From positions 8,184,001 to 8,248,000 of the forward strand of contig CP075496.1 in NCBI GenBank assembly GCA_021613535.1: 64,000 bases of DNA. The letters are read 5' to 3'. The DNA is from Adineta vaga. Taxonomy: Eukaryota; Rotifera. The notes below the pieces were generated by a model, which was not told the DNA's origin, did no database searches, and saw nothing but the letters and a program-made list of their open reading frames with translations. This document shows positions 13,704-26,484 of the stretch, in pieces. Made by a program: the position numbers and the translations under genes. Each line of letters starts with the position of its first letter. Position 1 is the stretch's first letter.

Positions 13704-14825
13704 TTAAACAAGAAAGTTGTCTCTCGGTAAATCAGTACCAGATTCAAATGTACTCCATTTTTGTTTTGGTATATCTTTAAAAACTTCTTCTAAACGTTGT
13801 TGACCTACTGCATCATTACTATATTTTCGAATGAAAATTTTGCCAATTCGATTTGGATATTTTGCATAAATACTTGCATAGATATCAGGATCTTTTTGAA
13901 ATATATCACCAAGTAATACAAATGTACGATTGAATGTATTCGTAATAAACATTTCGAGAGTGTCCGTTTTACTTTTGATATAATTACTAGACATAAAGAA
14001 TGAAATGAAATCTATATCAAACCATGTAAAATGACGCATATGAAATGAACCAGATGGAAATTTTTCTCGATCAAAAAATTCACGTAAAAATGGATAAAGT
14101 TGATCGGGAGATGCAGTTAGATATGCGAATGTTGCATTGTACTGTTTTTGCCAATATTGATAAATATCTGACATACCTGTAACAGCTTTGAAATCGCCAC
14201 TAAATGTATTTATTAAAGTTTCTGTTGTTGATGTTACACCTGTAATTTTAATTGTATCATCAATATCACTAATAAATGTGATACCATTATCATCACTTAA
14301 ATAAATTTCACCTACAAATAACAAGACACATACATAAATGATTTTTCTTTCTACAGTAACAATCTTACCGGCAGCGTGAATATTTTTATTTGGAACAGAA
14401 ACTTGATATAATACTTTAGCAGCATTACCATCTCCACGTACGAATCGATTCATTTCATCATTCGTTATTTGAAAGGGATTTTTAATTCGACCTTCATCAT
14501 CAGTTTTTGTACACATTGATCGATTTAAACCATTGATACATATATCTTTATTTTCTTCTCCATCAGCAGTAAATAATTTAATACGATTGAAATCAAAATC
14601 TTTTTTTATTATTTTCTCGAAAGATTTTTCAATTGCTTTTGCTTTAAGATAATTTTCTTCATAATACCAACCTCTATTATATAAAAGCCAATCTGTGGAA
14701 GGTACTTTTGAATGATCTCGAAATGCAGCAGATGGAACAAGAATAATATTTTCTTTACCAGAAAGAATAAATGCACTTGCTATTGAGAATAAACATACAA
14801 TCAAATAGAATAATGCACTAGCCAT
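13704..14825 (-). CDS. Secreted APP1-type (DUF2183) phosphatase-like protein
   Basis: Carries the HAD-like catalytic domain of the App1 family, whose yeast member is a phosphatidate phosphatase. Two exons, 14369-14825 and 13704-14311, give 354 residues. A signal peptide (MASALFYLIVCLFSIASA) opens the protein. The acidic nucleophile motif is ISDIDDTIK, and YLTASPDQLYPFL and FPSGSFHMRHF follow. LLGDIFQKDPDIYASI matches the family's GDS-x-x-D-P-E-x-Y motif but with Ile where Ser is usual. The intron 14312-14368 is 57 bases, divisible by three and free of stops, so it can also be read through. Substrate is unknown. A secreted App1-like protein is odd given the actin-patch role of yeast App1. Confidence 0.85.
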   Translation of the reverse strand: MASALFYLIVCLFSIASAFILSGKENIILVPSAAFRDHSKVPSTDWLLYNRGWYYEENYLKAKAIEKSFEKIIKKDFDFNRIKLFTADGEENKDICINGLNRSMCTKTDDEGRIKNPFQITNDEMNRFVRGDGNAAKVLYQVSVPNKNIHAAGKIVTVERKIIYVCVLLFVGEIYLSDDNGITFISDIDDTIKITGVTSTTETLINTFSGDFKAVTGMSDIYQYWQKQYNATFAYLTASPDQLYPFLREFFDREKFPSGSFHMRHFTWFDIDFISFFMSSNYIKSKTDTLEMFITNTFNRTFVLLGDIFQKDPDIYASIYAKYPNRIGKIFIRKYSNDAVGQQRLEEVFKDIPKQKWSTFESGTDLPRDNFLV

Positions 14826-15159
14826 AATCAGTAGTTAATGTGTACTATGAGTCGCACTATAAGAACCTTATATACTCGTAAAAATGATTTATTCGTTACA
14901 TAATTGATATGAGAGGTATAATTATTCTATAAGGAAAATATAGATGACATCAACCAACTCTATGACGTCTTTCATTTTTCGTCAATGGAATGAATCATCA
15001 TTTCTTCCGATTACGTGGGTAGTTATACATGACAGCAAAAATTACTATCGGTAAGGTTCGAACGTTCTGTACCCTTTCGAAACATTACTCATGAAAACAA
15101 TCACATATAGAAATGAGACATTACTTCTTGAATCATCCAGAAAAAAATATTCTATGCTT
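14826..15159. other. Short spacer with promoter
   Basis: Lies between two minus-strand secreted-protein genes. It holds the TATA-like element of the App1-like gene and the 3' region of the next gene. No ORF was seen. Confidence 0.6.
14867..14874 (-). promoter_or_regulatory. TATA-like box upstream of App1-like gene
   Basis: TATATAAG on the minus strand about 42 bases before the ATG at 14,825, fitting a core promoter with a very short leader. Confidence 0.5.
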
Positions 15160-15645
15160 TTATTGAATTAAACTTTTAAGTATATCGTGAAATGATTTCA
15201 ATGTATCTAATGCTTGATTTTCGGCATCTTTTACATTGAAAAAATTCGTTTTCAAATCAGTCATAAGTATATCTTTCACTTCGTTAAAAAATGTTGTACA
15301 TGTGTCTGTATTATTTGTCAATTTCTCTCGATTATCCATTAGATTTATATAAGCGAGAGTACCAGGAAAGATTCGAATTGTGTCATCTGTTTTATGTAAT
15401 GTTTCATTCATTTTGTTCAAACCAATTTCAGCACGATCGGGATGTTGAATTAAGTATGAACATATTTCCTTTGTAGTTGTACGAATTGGATCACTAAAAA
15501 ATGATGATTTCCAGAATGGCCATTTTATACTAACCGGCAAAAATGCAGAGTTCATACCAATAAATACGCATAACTAGAGATTAGAATTTAGATAAAATAT
15601 AATTGTCAATAAACTTACGAGAAGAAAGCGTCCAGTGAGATGCAT
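15160..15645 (-). CDS. Small secreted helical protein, family unknown
   Basis: Two exons, 15619-15645 and 15160-15573, give 146 residues. The nine-codon first exon (MHLTGRFLL) plus the start of exon 2 (LCVFIGMNSA) forms a signal peptide. This is why I start at 15,645 rather than at the internal Met near 15,555. The rest is hydrophilic, rich in Lys, Asp, Asn and Thr, predicted mostly helical, with two cysteines. No domain recognised. It sits just upstream of, and on the same strand as, the App1-like gene, and has the same TATA-plus-short-leader arrangement, suggesting similar regulation. Function unknown. Confidence 0.7.
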
Positions 15646-16132
15646 AATGAATACGAATGAATAGATTAGATTTTACTGTATGAATTTATATATTTTGATA
15701 AATTGTATAAATTAGCATTGATTTTTTTTCTTGCATAAAAGGTATGATCCTTAAACTTATATTTATTATGAGAGTGAAGTATGTTTTGACGTTTCATGCA
15801 AATGAAGTATTTAAAAGAGAGTGACGAAAAATCATTTTCATGCTTGAAAAAGCAAAATAAACTTTTTTGTTGTTTACTAATTTTTCTCGTGATAATTCGA
15901 AAATATGTTCATATCTTTTTCAATTTGATCAACACACACTTTTGCTATGCCCTCATTTCTTCTCTATTCTTATGTTTCTATATCAAAATTTCTATATTAA
16001 AACCATTTGTTGCTCTGATTTCTTTTGCTTTTCATCGAAATCAAGTCTGATATCTGAGTTACCCATATCACTGGATACATATGGTATTATTCATTTGAAT
16101 TGAAATCAATTCCTATTAGAAAAAAAGACCAA
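15646..16132. other. Divergent promoter region
   Basis: About 490 bases between the small secreted protein (minus) and the EGF-repeat gene (plus). Overlapping ORFs of about 80 codons in two frames are pyrimidine-rich and look like chance. No RNA gene was seen. Confidence 0.5.
15685..15692 (-). promoter_or_regulatory. TATA-like box upstream of small secreted protein
   Basis: TATATAAA on the minus strand about 40 bases before the ATG at 15,645. It supports the two-exon model with the tiny first exon. Confidence 0.5.
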
Positions 16133-19100
16133 ATGAAAAGACTGAACGATATTCGATTCGTTATTTTGTTTCTTAGTTTTTATATTTATCAATATGATTG
16201 TTCAAGAAATGATATTTCATCAACATTTGTTTATGGAGAACGATCATTAGTAAGTCAATAGTTTTTATCAAGTAAATCAAATGACTATGTCCATATTTCT
16301 AGTTATTTGATTCCGAAGAAGAGCAAAGAAACATTGTACGTCGATCAGTGACCAGTACTAAGTGTATGTTTGAATCAATATAGATCGGATTTTTTTGAAT
16401 GAAAAGTTTTAATTCAGGTGGAAAAGATTTAGTATGTTTAAATGGTGGTAAATGTAAAGATCATCAATGTCAATGTTCGGAGAATTTTATGGGTCATGAT
16501 TGTAGTATAGGTATTATAGATTTGATTATGTTTCGAAAGAATTGATTGTTGGTTTTGTTTTGATAGCACGATGTGATCGCAATTGGTGTTCTCAAACAGG
16601 AGGAAAATGTAAAAATAAAAAACATTGTCAATGTTCACGTCGATATAGTGGTCCTGATTGCAGTGGTGGTATGTAAATCGAAAGAAATATATTTCGAAAA
16701 ATAGATGTTTTTATTGTATAAAATTTAGTCAAATGTAACAATGGAACTACAAATAGTTTAATCTGTTTCAATGGTGCTACCTGTAGTAGTAATATGGAAA
16801 CATGTCTTTGTCGTTCAGGTTATTATGATAATGGAACGGGTTGTTTAACAAGTTAGTAGTTGACATTTGTTAATGTCAAAAACAAAATCAATATTGAGTT
16901 TTAGAACAATGTTCAAATGGTGATTTATGTTTTACAAATAATGGCGTTTGTACAGCAAATGGGTGTAAATGTCGATTGAATACTACAACTGGAATTGATT
17001 GTTCTCAAAGTAATTCTTTTATCTATGTAAAACAAAAAAGATAGATATGTCTTTGTCAATTACCTAAGGTTTATGTGGAAAATCTGGTCTAGTCTGTTAT
17101 AATGGAGGTTTTTGTACTGACGATAAACATTGTCATTGTTTAAACGGATGGACTGGTGTCACTTGTAATAGTCGTAAGAAAAAGAAAATCTACATTTTAT
17201 TATAAAAATGCTTGAATGTATTGATTTATTTAAGGAAAATGTCCGGGATTTAAAGATCTTATTTGTCATTCATCTGCTTGTCCTGCAATTGGTAGTGCAA
17301 CAGTATGTCAATGTTCAGGACATGCCAAAGGAAAAGATTGTTCTGGAAGTAAATAAATTGTTTCTTTTTCAATAGAAAGCAATAATAATACTTCAAAATT
17401 TCATCTATATAGTAACCTGTGGTTATAAAGGATTAGCTTGTTATAATAGTGGTACTTGTAATATAACAACATTGACATGCTCTTGTCTAACTGGATTCGG
17501 TGGACCTGATTGTAGAGCAGGTATATGAATAATTTATGTAGAGAATCTATTGAATACATGTTTTATTATCTCTTACTACTTAGTTCAATGTGCGGGACAT
17601 CCAAACTTGTTCTGTTATAATGGTGGTTGTCCACCAGCAAGTCATGGTGCTGATGCACAATGCGTTTGTACAGATGTGTATACGGGTTCAGATTGTTCAC
17701 AGACAATATGTAGTCATAGTGCAGTTACATGTTATCATGGCGGTGAATGTATTGATGGGCGAACTTGTAGTTGTCCACAAGGTTATGGAGGAATCGATTG
17801 TCGTGGAAGTAAATAAATTCTATGATAAATAAGTATGCGATTTAATTTATTCTAGTTCCATGTGGATCGGGATTTTGCTATCATGATAGCAAATGTTTAA
17901 TCGATCAAAAAACAGGCGAAGCTCAATGTCATTGTTCGGGTGATTATACACTTCTTGATTGTTCAGCAGAAAAATGTTCGGAAAATGGTCCGATTTGTTA
18001 CAATGATGGAGCTTGTGAAAAAGACGAGCATGGTAATTATATTTGTCAATGTATAGGACAATGGGGAGGTACTGATTGTTCTGCAAGTAAGTTGTATCTT
18101 AAAAGAAATTACATATCAACGTATGAGATTGGTTCTTGTGTACATAGCTTCATGTCATCATGCTTTATGTTACAATGGAGGATATTGTGATGATAAGAAC
18201 GATGTCTGCATATGTATCAATGGTTGGCAAGGAGTTGATTGCCGAGCAAGTAAGACTTAATCATATTACTATCTATAGCACAACAGTTCTTTTTCAGGAT
18301 CATGCGAACCTAATGGACTTGTATGTCATAATGGTGGATTATGTCTAGTATCAGCTAATGCTAGTTTCATCTGTCAATGTGAACACCCATGGACAGGTGT
18401 AACTTGTGAAGAGCGTTAGTACAATTGAATAATAATCAGATAGTTTTATAATTTCTTTTACAAATATCATATAAAAATAGAAATATGTGGTGTTAAGGGC
18501 ATTGTTTGTCGAAATAATGGCGTTTGTTCAGTGACCAATATTGATTCACATTTATCATCAACATGTATATGTCCATATGGATTTGCTGGTGATGACTGTT
18601 CAGCTGTTACATGCGGTTCAGAAGGTAATGCTTGTTTTAATCATGGTCATTGCGATGAAACAACAGGAACTTGTGTATGTCCTCCACCACTAACCAGTGA
18701 TGATTGTCGAGGCAGTACGTAACTTCTGAGAATATGTTTCTTTTTCTTCATATTATTACATGTATTTTTATATTCTAGATATATGTGGTACTGGTACAGC
18801 TGATAGTATCGTTTGTCAAAACGATGGTGTTTGTGTCTTGAATAGTGAAGGTGAATGGACATGTAGTTGTACACGAGGATGGACAGGTCCATATTGTATG
18901 TTACATTTGTGTGGTGATGATCCATCATCTAGTTTAATGTGTACACATGAAGGAACGTGTGTACATTCAGCAACGACAGGTGTTTATTCATGTTCATGTC
19001 AATCTCAATGGGCCGGTATCGATTGTTCGGGTATGCGATGTTTAGAACCTGAAATTACATGTTATAATCAAGTTGATTATAATGCTGACATCTGTACACC

Positions 19101-19603
19101 AAAAGGATGTGATTGTCTTAATGATGGTTATGGAGCTGATTGTAGAGGTGTCAGATGTGGTCTCGAACCAGGTCGATGTTATCATGGAGCTGTATGTATT
19201 GATCCTCATCGAGGTATCTGCTCATCGTGTCCAAATGATGTTAGTGGCAAAGATTGTTCGATGAGTACTGTCTCGAATCTCACTTTCCTTATTTCTAATT
19301 TTGATATTTAGTGAAATGTCCTGGTATTAGCAGTGGTCACTGTTATAATGGTGGTATTTGTGTTAATGGAACGATCTGTTTATGTGGTCATCGAAGTGAA
19401 TGGTCTGGTATTGATTGTTCGGAAAGTAAGTTTGTAAAGAATTTTTTTTTATTTTGAAAATAAAATCGTATCGTATAGAGCAGTGTTCTGGAAATTATAG
19501 ATGTTTGAATGGTGGTTCATGTGGTAAAAATGCTGTGGCACATCAATGTATCTGTCCACCGTCGTTTGAAGGAGCCACTTGTGAAAAACATATAGAACAC
19601 TAG
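16133..19603 (+). CDS. Secreted protein with about 21 EGF-like domains
   Basis: Seventeen exons: 16133-16249, 16303-16363, 16418-16510, 16567-16668, 16729-16851, 16905-17009, 17069-17173, 17235-17348, 17413-17520, 17584-17808, 17856-18086, 18148-18249, 18298-18414, 18481-18714, 18779-19264, 19312-19425 and 19479-19603. They give 853 residues. After a signal-like N-terminus (MKRLNDIRFVILFLSFYIY) the whole chain is short EGF-like units of about 35-45 residues, typically C-x-NGG-x-C-x-C-x(4-9)-G-x-DC. Seven single-domain exons (3-9) and mostly multiples thereafter all have phase-1 boundaries, the classic shuffled-module layout. Exon 15 carries four domains. No membrane segment, laminin-G or other domain follows; it ends shortly after the last cysteine. 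Likely an extracellular matrix or binding protein. The domains are of the six-Cys tenascin/Delta-like short class, and no Notch-type calcium-binding signature is obvious. Confidence 0.9.
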
Positions 19604-20007
19604 CTATTCATTTTAACAATAGTAAATCAGTATTTGAAATGATTCGAAATAGAAAAAAAATATGCATCTGCTTTTGTTTCGAATTGTGAAAATTTGTTAA
19701 ATATTCTATAATAAAAAAATATACGCTGAAATGTTGTCTATCTCTATTCTATAGATTATTCACAGATTTATCAACGTATTGTAGATTTTGCTACCCTTTC
19801 TTTGAATCTAAATGATGATTTTTTAAAAATATTTTAATAATAGTCAGTTTTATTTAAAAGTATTTTTAATCTGTCCAAAAATAAACATATACTGATCAAA
19901 AATGAGTAGATATTATGTTTCTTTTATCACAAGTACAGATTAATAAAGAGACGGGAATAAAAGAAATTGAAAAAATATTCATATTAGTCTTTTCATGGCA
20001 AATTATC
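19604..20007. other. Convergent 3' spacer
   Basis: The EGF-repeat gene and the Cys-rich gene meet tail to tail here. An AATAAA lies near 19,710 for the plus-strand gene. The rest is AT-rich with nothing else seen. Confidence 0.6.
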
Positions 20008-23000
20008 TTATTTAAAGAATAATGCAATTGCAGCAATCAAGAATAATAATAATGAACTATATCGTATACGATCAAAGCCTAAAATGTAATATCAATAGAA
20101 AAATCAATCGAATGTCGTCAAAGAATATTTTACCATTCACGCATCGTTGTATTGGTCGACCAAATGAATCTAATATTTGTTCTTCATGTTGTTTATCATT
20201 ACAACTACATCGTTGTCCTTTGCATATCATAACAGGACCACATTGTTCATCTTTTGTACATGCTGCACCTACCGCTCGAACTAAATCATCCAAAATAGTT
20301 TCACAAACGAAAACAAAAGAAATGAATTCAACCTACCACATTTCGTTTCATATTCATAATATGATGGTTGACATAAACATTTATTTTCATCTCGACTACA
20401 AAGTGAATTTTCATCAATTTCTCGACACATACTTTCACGATAAACACATTTATCATTATTCAATTCATATCGAACTTTAAATAAGGAAACATAATATCAA
20501 TAAAATGTAATGAAAGAAAACTTTCAACATACCACATTGTGATTGTTCTGGTCGATAAGCAGTTTTACATTTAACACGTGTACATACTTCATCACATTGA
20601 AGTGAATCATTGAGTTTAACATCAGGACTAAGCATGCCAAGAAGTGTTCGATTACAATATTGATGAAGTTCAAGTTTATACGAATTTGCAACTTAAAAAA
20701 TACAAAAACAATTTATCTACTATTCAAGCATACCATTACTCACCACAAATAGAACCAGTTTGATGATATCCTTCTTTACATACACATTTATATCCACGAC
20801 ATTCAAAATTTAGTGCTGTACGACACTCAGGAAAACATTGGTATTTAACTAATTGAAAATACATTACTTTTCATCAGAAAAAAAACACAAAAAATGTTTA
20901 TTTACCACATGTTTGTGTTTCTGGATCTAATAAATATCCTTCTTGACAATGGCATACTTTGTAGGCAGAAATATGAGGTAAATAACCACATATAACATTC
21001 TGTTTGTTGCCACAGTCTCCATCAGTATTACATGAATATAAATCATATTCATGAGCACCAGGAAAGATATTCATAGATAATGATTCTATTCAAATATTAT
21101 CAGAATAAAAATTTCCATCTCATTTTATCACATGAACTTACCACATTCATTATTAGAATTCACGAAACTTAATTTACGATCACAGTAGCATTTCTCGTTT
21201 TGACAAAATGCGAATTCACCATATTTACTAATACAATTTTCATTCGTAAAAGTTTGACAAGTTGTTGAATTTGCCGTTGAAATATCAACAGCACCAATTA
21301 GAGGAATATTGGCTAAGTCTAGAAGGATAGATTGCATAAATTAATTGTTTTTCTTTATTAAAGGAAAATTGTCTTACTGCATGTGCGACTATCACTGGAT
21401 TTATAGTAGTTTTTTTCACAAACGCATGCCCAGGTTGTAGAGTTCTGTTTAAAAATGTTAACAATAAATATGCTTTTCAAAACAAAAGAAAATTCAATAT
21501 TCATACTGATTCGAAAATTTCCGTATTGGCTGGACAAGTTCGAACACCTTTAATATCAGCAGTCATTTCATCAATTAGAAAATCTTTAAAAAAAAATATT
21601 ATATCGATAGATTACGATAAATCTGCATTCTTCTTACGGCAGTAGGTATTTTCAAATACTGCATATGCAGCAGATTTGCAAATGCAATATCTTCCCTTTG
21701 TGGATAACATAGCACCAGTACCAAACCATAATCGACAACCAGCGTCATTTAGACCATCTATACTTGGTGCAGTAGAATCATCATCGGAATAAACTCGTGT
21801 TGTAATTGGTGCTTAAATAACATTAAACAATCATTTAATAATAGTTCCAATATTCAGAAAGGTCGCATTAACTGCGACTGTTGACTAATAGCTTACCACA
21901 TTTGTTGCCATCTTTAATAAAACCAGTATCGCATACACATGATTGACCTGTTCCAGTGCTACTATGTGGTGGACAATATTCCGAATCACTTGGATTTGTC
22001 AATACAAACTCGAGAGAATACCCTAGTTAGAATATTGCAATAAGAAAACAAAGATACAGCAGGATTCTAAGAATATACTTACAGCATCCTGTGGTATTAT
22101 CATTTACAAATGCTCCATTTTGACATTGACATAATTCATGGTTATATGGTTCTACTGGTCCTGTAAACCAAGTTTTACAATCTGATTCAGTTAAAATATT
22201 AGCTGCTGTTATTGTTAATCCTTGATACTCAACTAATTGTGCTTTTTCTAAAAATAAAAAAAAATTGGTTTTTAATTCATCTTTTGTTTCTTCTGATATT
22301 AGAATTCGTTCATACCGCAATCATTACTATTAGTTGTAGCATGATAACCAACATTACATTTGCAATGATCACCATTGAGATATGAATTTTCGGGACAGTC
22401 TTCCATCGGTGAAACAAGTCGTTGATTGACTGGCGCATCTATTTATGTATCAAAAAGTCATATACAACATACGTTTTTCTTAACCATATAGATTACTTAC
22501 AACAATAGGTGTTAGCATTATTTGGAAAACTTTGATTTCCAGAACAGCGACAATCACCATCGGTAAATAAGAAGACTCTTTTACCAAATGATTTCGTGCA
22601 TACTTCATCGTACAATCGATTTGAATTCGGTGAAAAGATTTCAGAAGATAGTTTCAATTCTAAAATATTCTCAATCAGTTATGAGAATTTATACTATACC
22701 AAATATTACATACCACATTGACGATTATCATTGACTACTTTATATCCATTAGGACATTCACAAATACCAGTAATGTTATTTCGTAGTGCATATTTTGGAC
22801 ATTGATCATCATTTGAATTAGTTTTTTTACCAATAAAATACACTAAAGGAAGAGTGATTAATAATATATTCGATTAGAAATAATGAAAATCGTTTCTTAC
22901 CACACTGCGTTGAATTATCCATATCGACAAATTTATCTTTACCACATGAACAAACGTATTTATCTTCTCGTGCCCGACATGTTAATGGTTGTGGACATAG

Positions 23001-24419
23001 ACCATTTTCAGCAAATGCTTGATCGTTTGAAGTAATTCGAGTACAACTACCATATTCAAGTACATCATCTGCCCATGTACGTTGAATTTTCTCTATTGAC
23101 ACATTTTAAATCAAATCAGATGAATAATTCTTGAACAAAAACAAACAAGAATATTTACCACATGATCGATCTTTAGTATCGAATTTGTATTCTGCTGCAC
23201 ATGCACATAATTTATTATCTACTTGGTATTGACCATTTGATTGATTGGCACAGTTACTTGTAAAATCATTAGTATTTAGATCATAGGTATTAGGAAAAAT
23301 CATCAAAGAGTTTGTCGATCGTTCTTAAATAATATAAAGATGTAAATATAATATTTATAACTGCTGACATACCACATTTATTATTGTTCTTAACATAACC
23401 TGCTCGACACCAACATGTTGTTTGTGTTATGTTTATACATACTGCATTGTTATCTTCGCAAACGCCACATTCAGGATAAGAAGTTTGTAAAGAATTCAAT
23501 GGAGATAATAAGGAAGTTTTAATTGGTTCTTTAAAGGAAAGAGAATAATCCTTAGAGAAAAAAATAGTAACAATATTTTTTACCACATCGTTCATTTTCA
23601 TCTTTAACTTGATAACCATATGGACATTTACAAAATTTAGCTGTTGGATGCTGTCCATCATCAACACATTCGGCTATAATATCAGTACATGAAGTTCTAT
23701 CAGAACAAAATGCATTATTCTTATTTGCATCTGCCCAATTACTATAAATTTTAACCAATTTTCGTCCTAGAAAATGATCATTCATTGTGTTTATTGAATA
23801 TAAATATGATCATCAAATACGTACGGCAACCAGTGTGGTCATCGCTAGGTTCATAACCATTTGCACATGTACATCGTTGATTAGAACAATATTGTGACCA
23901 ACATTCTACATGATTTGCGCAAGTATTATTTAAATTTTTGACTAGAATTAAAAAAAAAACCATTTCCGATCAGTTTTAAAATGATTTGAATTTTCGACAT
24001 ACAACACGTCCATTTTTGGCGTAAAACCATTCGAACAGTGACATTTCTTGTCTCCAGAACAGACAGCATTATCTACACAATGCTCTCGTTCTTCACATGT
24101 TTCTCCTTCATATGCCGAATGATGATTAAGTGCTACAAAAGATAAAAATCAAATATATATTTTAATTGAAATCAAGTTTATTCTTCGACTACTCACCACA
24201 TGATGAATTACATGGTCGATATAATGGTAATTTACATTGACATTTTCCTTCTGAACAAACCAAACTAACTCCTTCGCATGGTACATCATTTGAACAAGAT
24301 CCATCCAAGACAGCTAAATATAAATTTAATGATATATTGAAATTATCGAGTACAAATTTACCAGCATCTGTCAGTAAGATTGAGAATACTATGATATAAC
24401 TGTAGAAAAACAACATCAT
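20008..24419 (-). CDS. Cys-rich repeat (EB-module-like) protein with C-terminal membrane tail
   Basis: Twenty-three exons: 24362-24419, 24197-24313, 24003-24132, 23825-23941, 23584-23766, 23373-23528, 23159-23323, 22901-23092, 22714-22842, 22501-22659, 22316-22438, 22083-22247, 21897-22022, 21638-21811, 21507-21583, 21378-21444, 21142-21318, 20906-21085, 20744-20848, 20533-20691, 20337-20474, 20134-20280 and 20008-20078. About 1,037 residues. A signal peptide (MMLFFYSYIIVFSILLTDA) is followed by about 20 repeats of 35-60 residues, nearly one per exon with phase-1 borders. Each repeat ends C-x-C-x(2)-G-[YF]-x(6-10)-C-G, like EB or EGF-variant modules. The last exon encodes RIRYSSLLLFLIAAIALFFK, a membrane or GPI-type tail. 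Exon 3 is 130 bases, so its join to exon 4 is one base out of phase: an indel, a misread donor or a sequence error. Probable cell-surface binding protein; ligand unknown. Confidence 0.8.
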
Positions 24420-24959
24420 TGTGTATTTTAGTTATTTCGTAATGAAATCTGAAAAAAAGAGAGTCGAGTTGTTTTAATGTATGAAAATCTCGATATGAAT
24501 GACAAGAAAAAGTGAAGAAAATTCGTTATTTCTACCTGCATATATTCAGTTACGATTAGTCAACTCACCGAATATCAAATCTCTTTTATTTGATTGATTC
24601 TTCAACGCCTACCTTTTTTAGACGAAACCAAACTACGAACGAAATCGAACAGGATTATATTTTGTCAAATAAATCGTATTATATATCGACTTACTCATCA
24701 ACTTTTGCTGTGAAATATGAGAGATCTTTATATAGACATAAAGCATACACAGATATTTTACTTGAAGATAGAAATACTCAACAAGTAATCTTATCTTTGC
24801 GTTACTTTTCAATAGAAAAGAAAATTGAAATGATTAACTCAAATATCGTACTTTTTTCTCAGATATTTTGATTATCAAAGTCCATGAGATCATATGATTA
24901 TTTCTCATACAATCTTATGCAATCTCATTAAAATTCACCCGCCTTTCAAAATATCAATA
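24420..24959. other. Divergent promoter region with an orphan ORF
   Basis: About 540 bases between the Cys-rich gene (minus) and the protease (plus). A 93-codon plus-strand ORF spans 24,590-24,871. It has no signal peptide or recognisable domain, and I found no splice path from it into the protease, so I do not call it a gene. It could be an upstream exon of something unseen. Confidence 0.4.
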
Positions 24960-26357
24960 ATGCATGTCTATTCTCCAATTATACACATCATAGTAGTTCT
25001 TCATTCTTTTCAATTCAGTAAACTATGTGAATGGTGATTGGAAGTGTTTATTTTTTGAAAAAATAAAAAAATGAATAGTAATTAAAATCAAATTAGGTCA
25101 CCTATACAATGTGGTTGTTGGTTTAATAGTTCGACATCAGGATTATTAACAGATAGAATTATTGGTGGATTTGAAAGTATTCCTCATTCATGGCCGTGGA
25201 TAGTTAGTATACGAAAGCGAACAACAGATAAACCACTCGGCATACCCATCTGTGGTAATTCTTTTCGAAAGATAATCAAAAGATCATATTAAATTTCATC
25301 AATAGGAGGAACATTAATCAGTGAACGACATATTTTAACTGCAGCTCATTGTTAGAATTAGAATATTTCTAAACATCATTATAGACTTTCGTATTCTATT
25401 CAGGCTTTTATGATACTCTTGTCAATGAAAAGAAATCAATTGACAACTATTTGTTTATTATTGGAGCACACTATTCAACTGATACACATGTTTATTCAGG
25501 TATTTTCGCCCACAATGTGACAATACTAATAAAGCTTGTCTTTTCTTCTTTTAAATACAGATTCAGTTGTTCGTTTAACTGCATCACTTATTATTATCCA
25601 TGAGAAATATAATTCCTTTCGTCAAACGGATGATATTGCTTTGGCGGAACTTGAAGAAAAAGTTGATTTTGAAAATAATCATTTAGGTGCTATTTGTTTA
25701 CCAAAACAATCAGAACTAAATCCTTCAGATGGAACATTGACTGTGTAGGCAATTTTTATTGATAGAAATAAATAGAAAAAGATTTGTATTTGTATTTTCT
25801 AACACAAACAAAGTGCTGTTGGTTGGGGTCGTCTTTTTGAAACTTCACAACATAGTAGTGATACTCTTCAGCAAGTTATTTTGGTTATTGAAGAAGGACA
25901 ACAATGTGATCGAATTAAATCAGGCAGTCAAATGAATAGTCAACTATGTGCTGGTTCTTTACATACAGAAATTAGTCGAGACACATGCCATGGAGACAGG
26001 TAGATACTCAACTATTACGAAATCTATTTCGTGTTATTGTCTCTTTATCTTGCTATTCTAATAAAATCTTATACAAATTTTAGTGGTGGACCATTGATGA
26101 CTCGAACAGTTGATGATCTTTGGGAAATCGTTGGTATTACAAGTTATGGTAAAGGATGTGGACGTTTGAATGAATTTGGTGTTTATACTCGTGTTAGTAT
26201 ATATTCTAATTGGTTGAATATAACAATGAAAAAACTGTATAGATATACATCCAGATCAATGAATACACCTAGAAACGTCTTTTTAAATTCGGCTACTACC
26301 TATTCTACTCTGAATTATTTTTCATTTTTATTGTTTATTTTATCATTATGGAAATAA
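24960..26357 (+). CDS. Trypsin-like serine protease with hydrophobic C-terminal tail
   Basis: Secreted S1-family protease. Seven exons: 24960-25033, 25097-25254, 25306-25350, 25404-25499, 25561-25744, 25814-25999 and 26084-26357. They give 338 residues. In order: signal peptide (MHVYSPIIHIIVVLHSFQF), a short Cys-containing propeptide, and the activation site TDR before IIGGFES. The catalytic His lies in LTAAHC, the Asp in DDIALAE and the Ser in GDSGGP. Asp six residues before the Ser (DTCHGDSGG) and the Gly pair of the pocket (SYG, FGVY) predict cleavage after Lys or Arg. After the domain a Ser/Thr/Asn linker leads to YFSFLLFILSLWK, which suggests a GPI or membrane anchor like prostasin or testisin. 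The first exon join uses a weaker GTGATT donor, the only one found that keeps phase. Confidence 0.9.
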
Positions 26358-26484
26358 ATGAAATCGTTTTCTTCGATGATTTGTAGCTATCCCGTTATTT
26401 TCTTTTATTGATTGAAGCAAGAGAAAAAAAAAGAAACAAAAATATCATTAAAATGTACTGTAATATTGATTTTATTAGTGATGC

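Noticed and set aside
20022-20480. 152-codon plus-strand ORF
   Set aside because: Antisense to well-supported exons and introns of the Cys-rich gene.
24590-24871. 93-codon plus-strand ORF between two genes
   Set aside because: No signal peptide, domain or splice path into the protease; it lies in a divergent promoter region.
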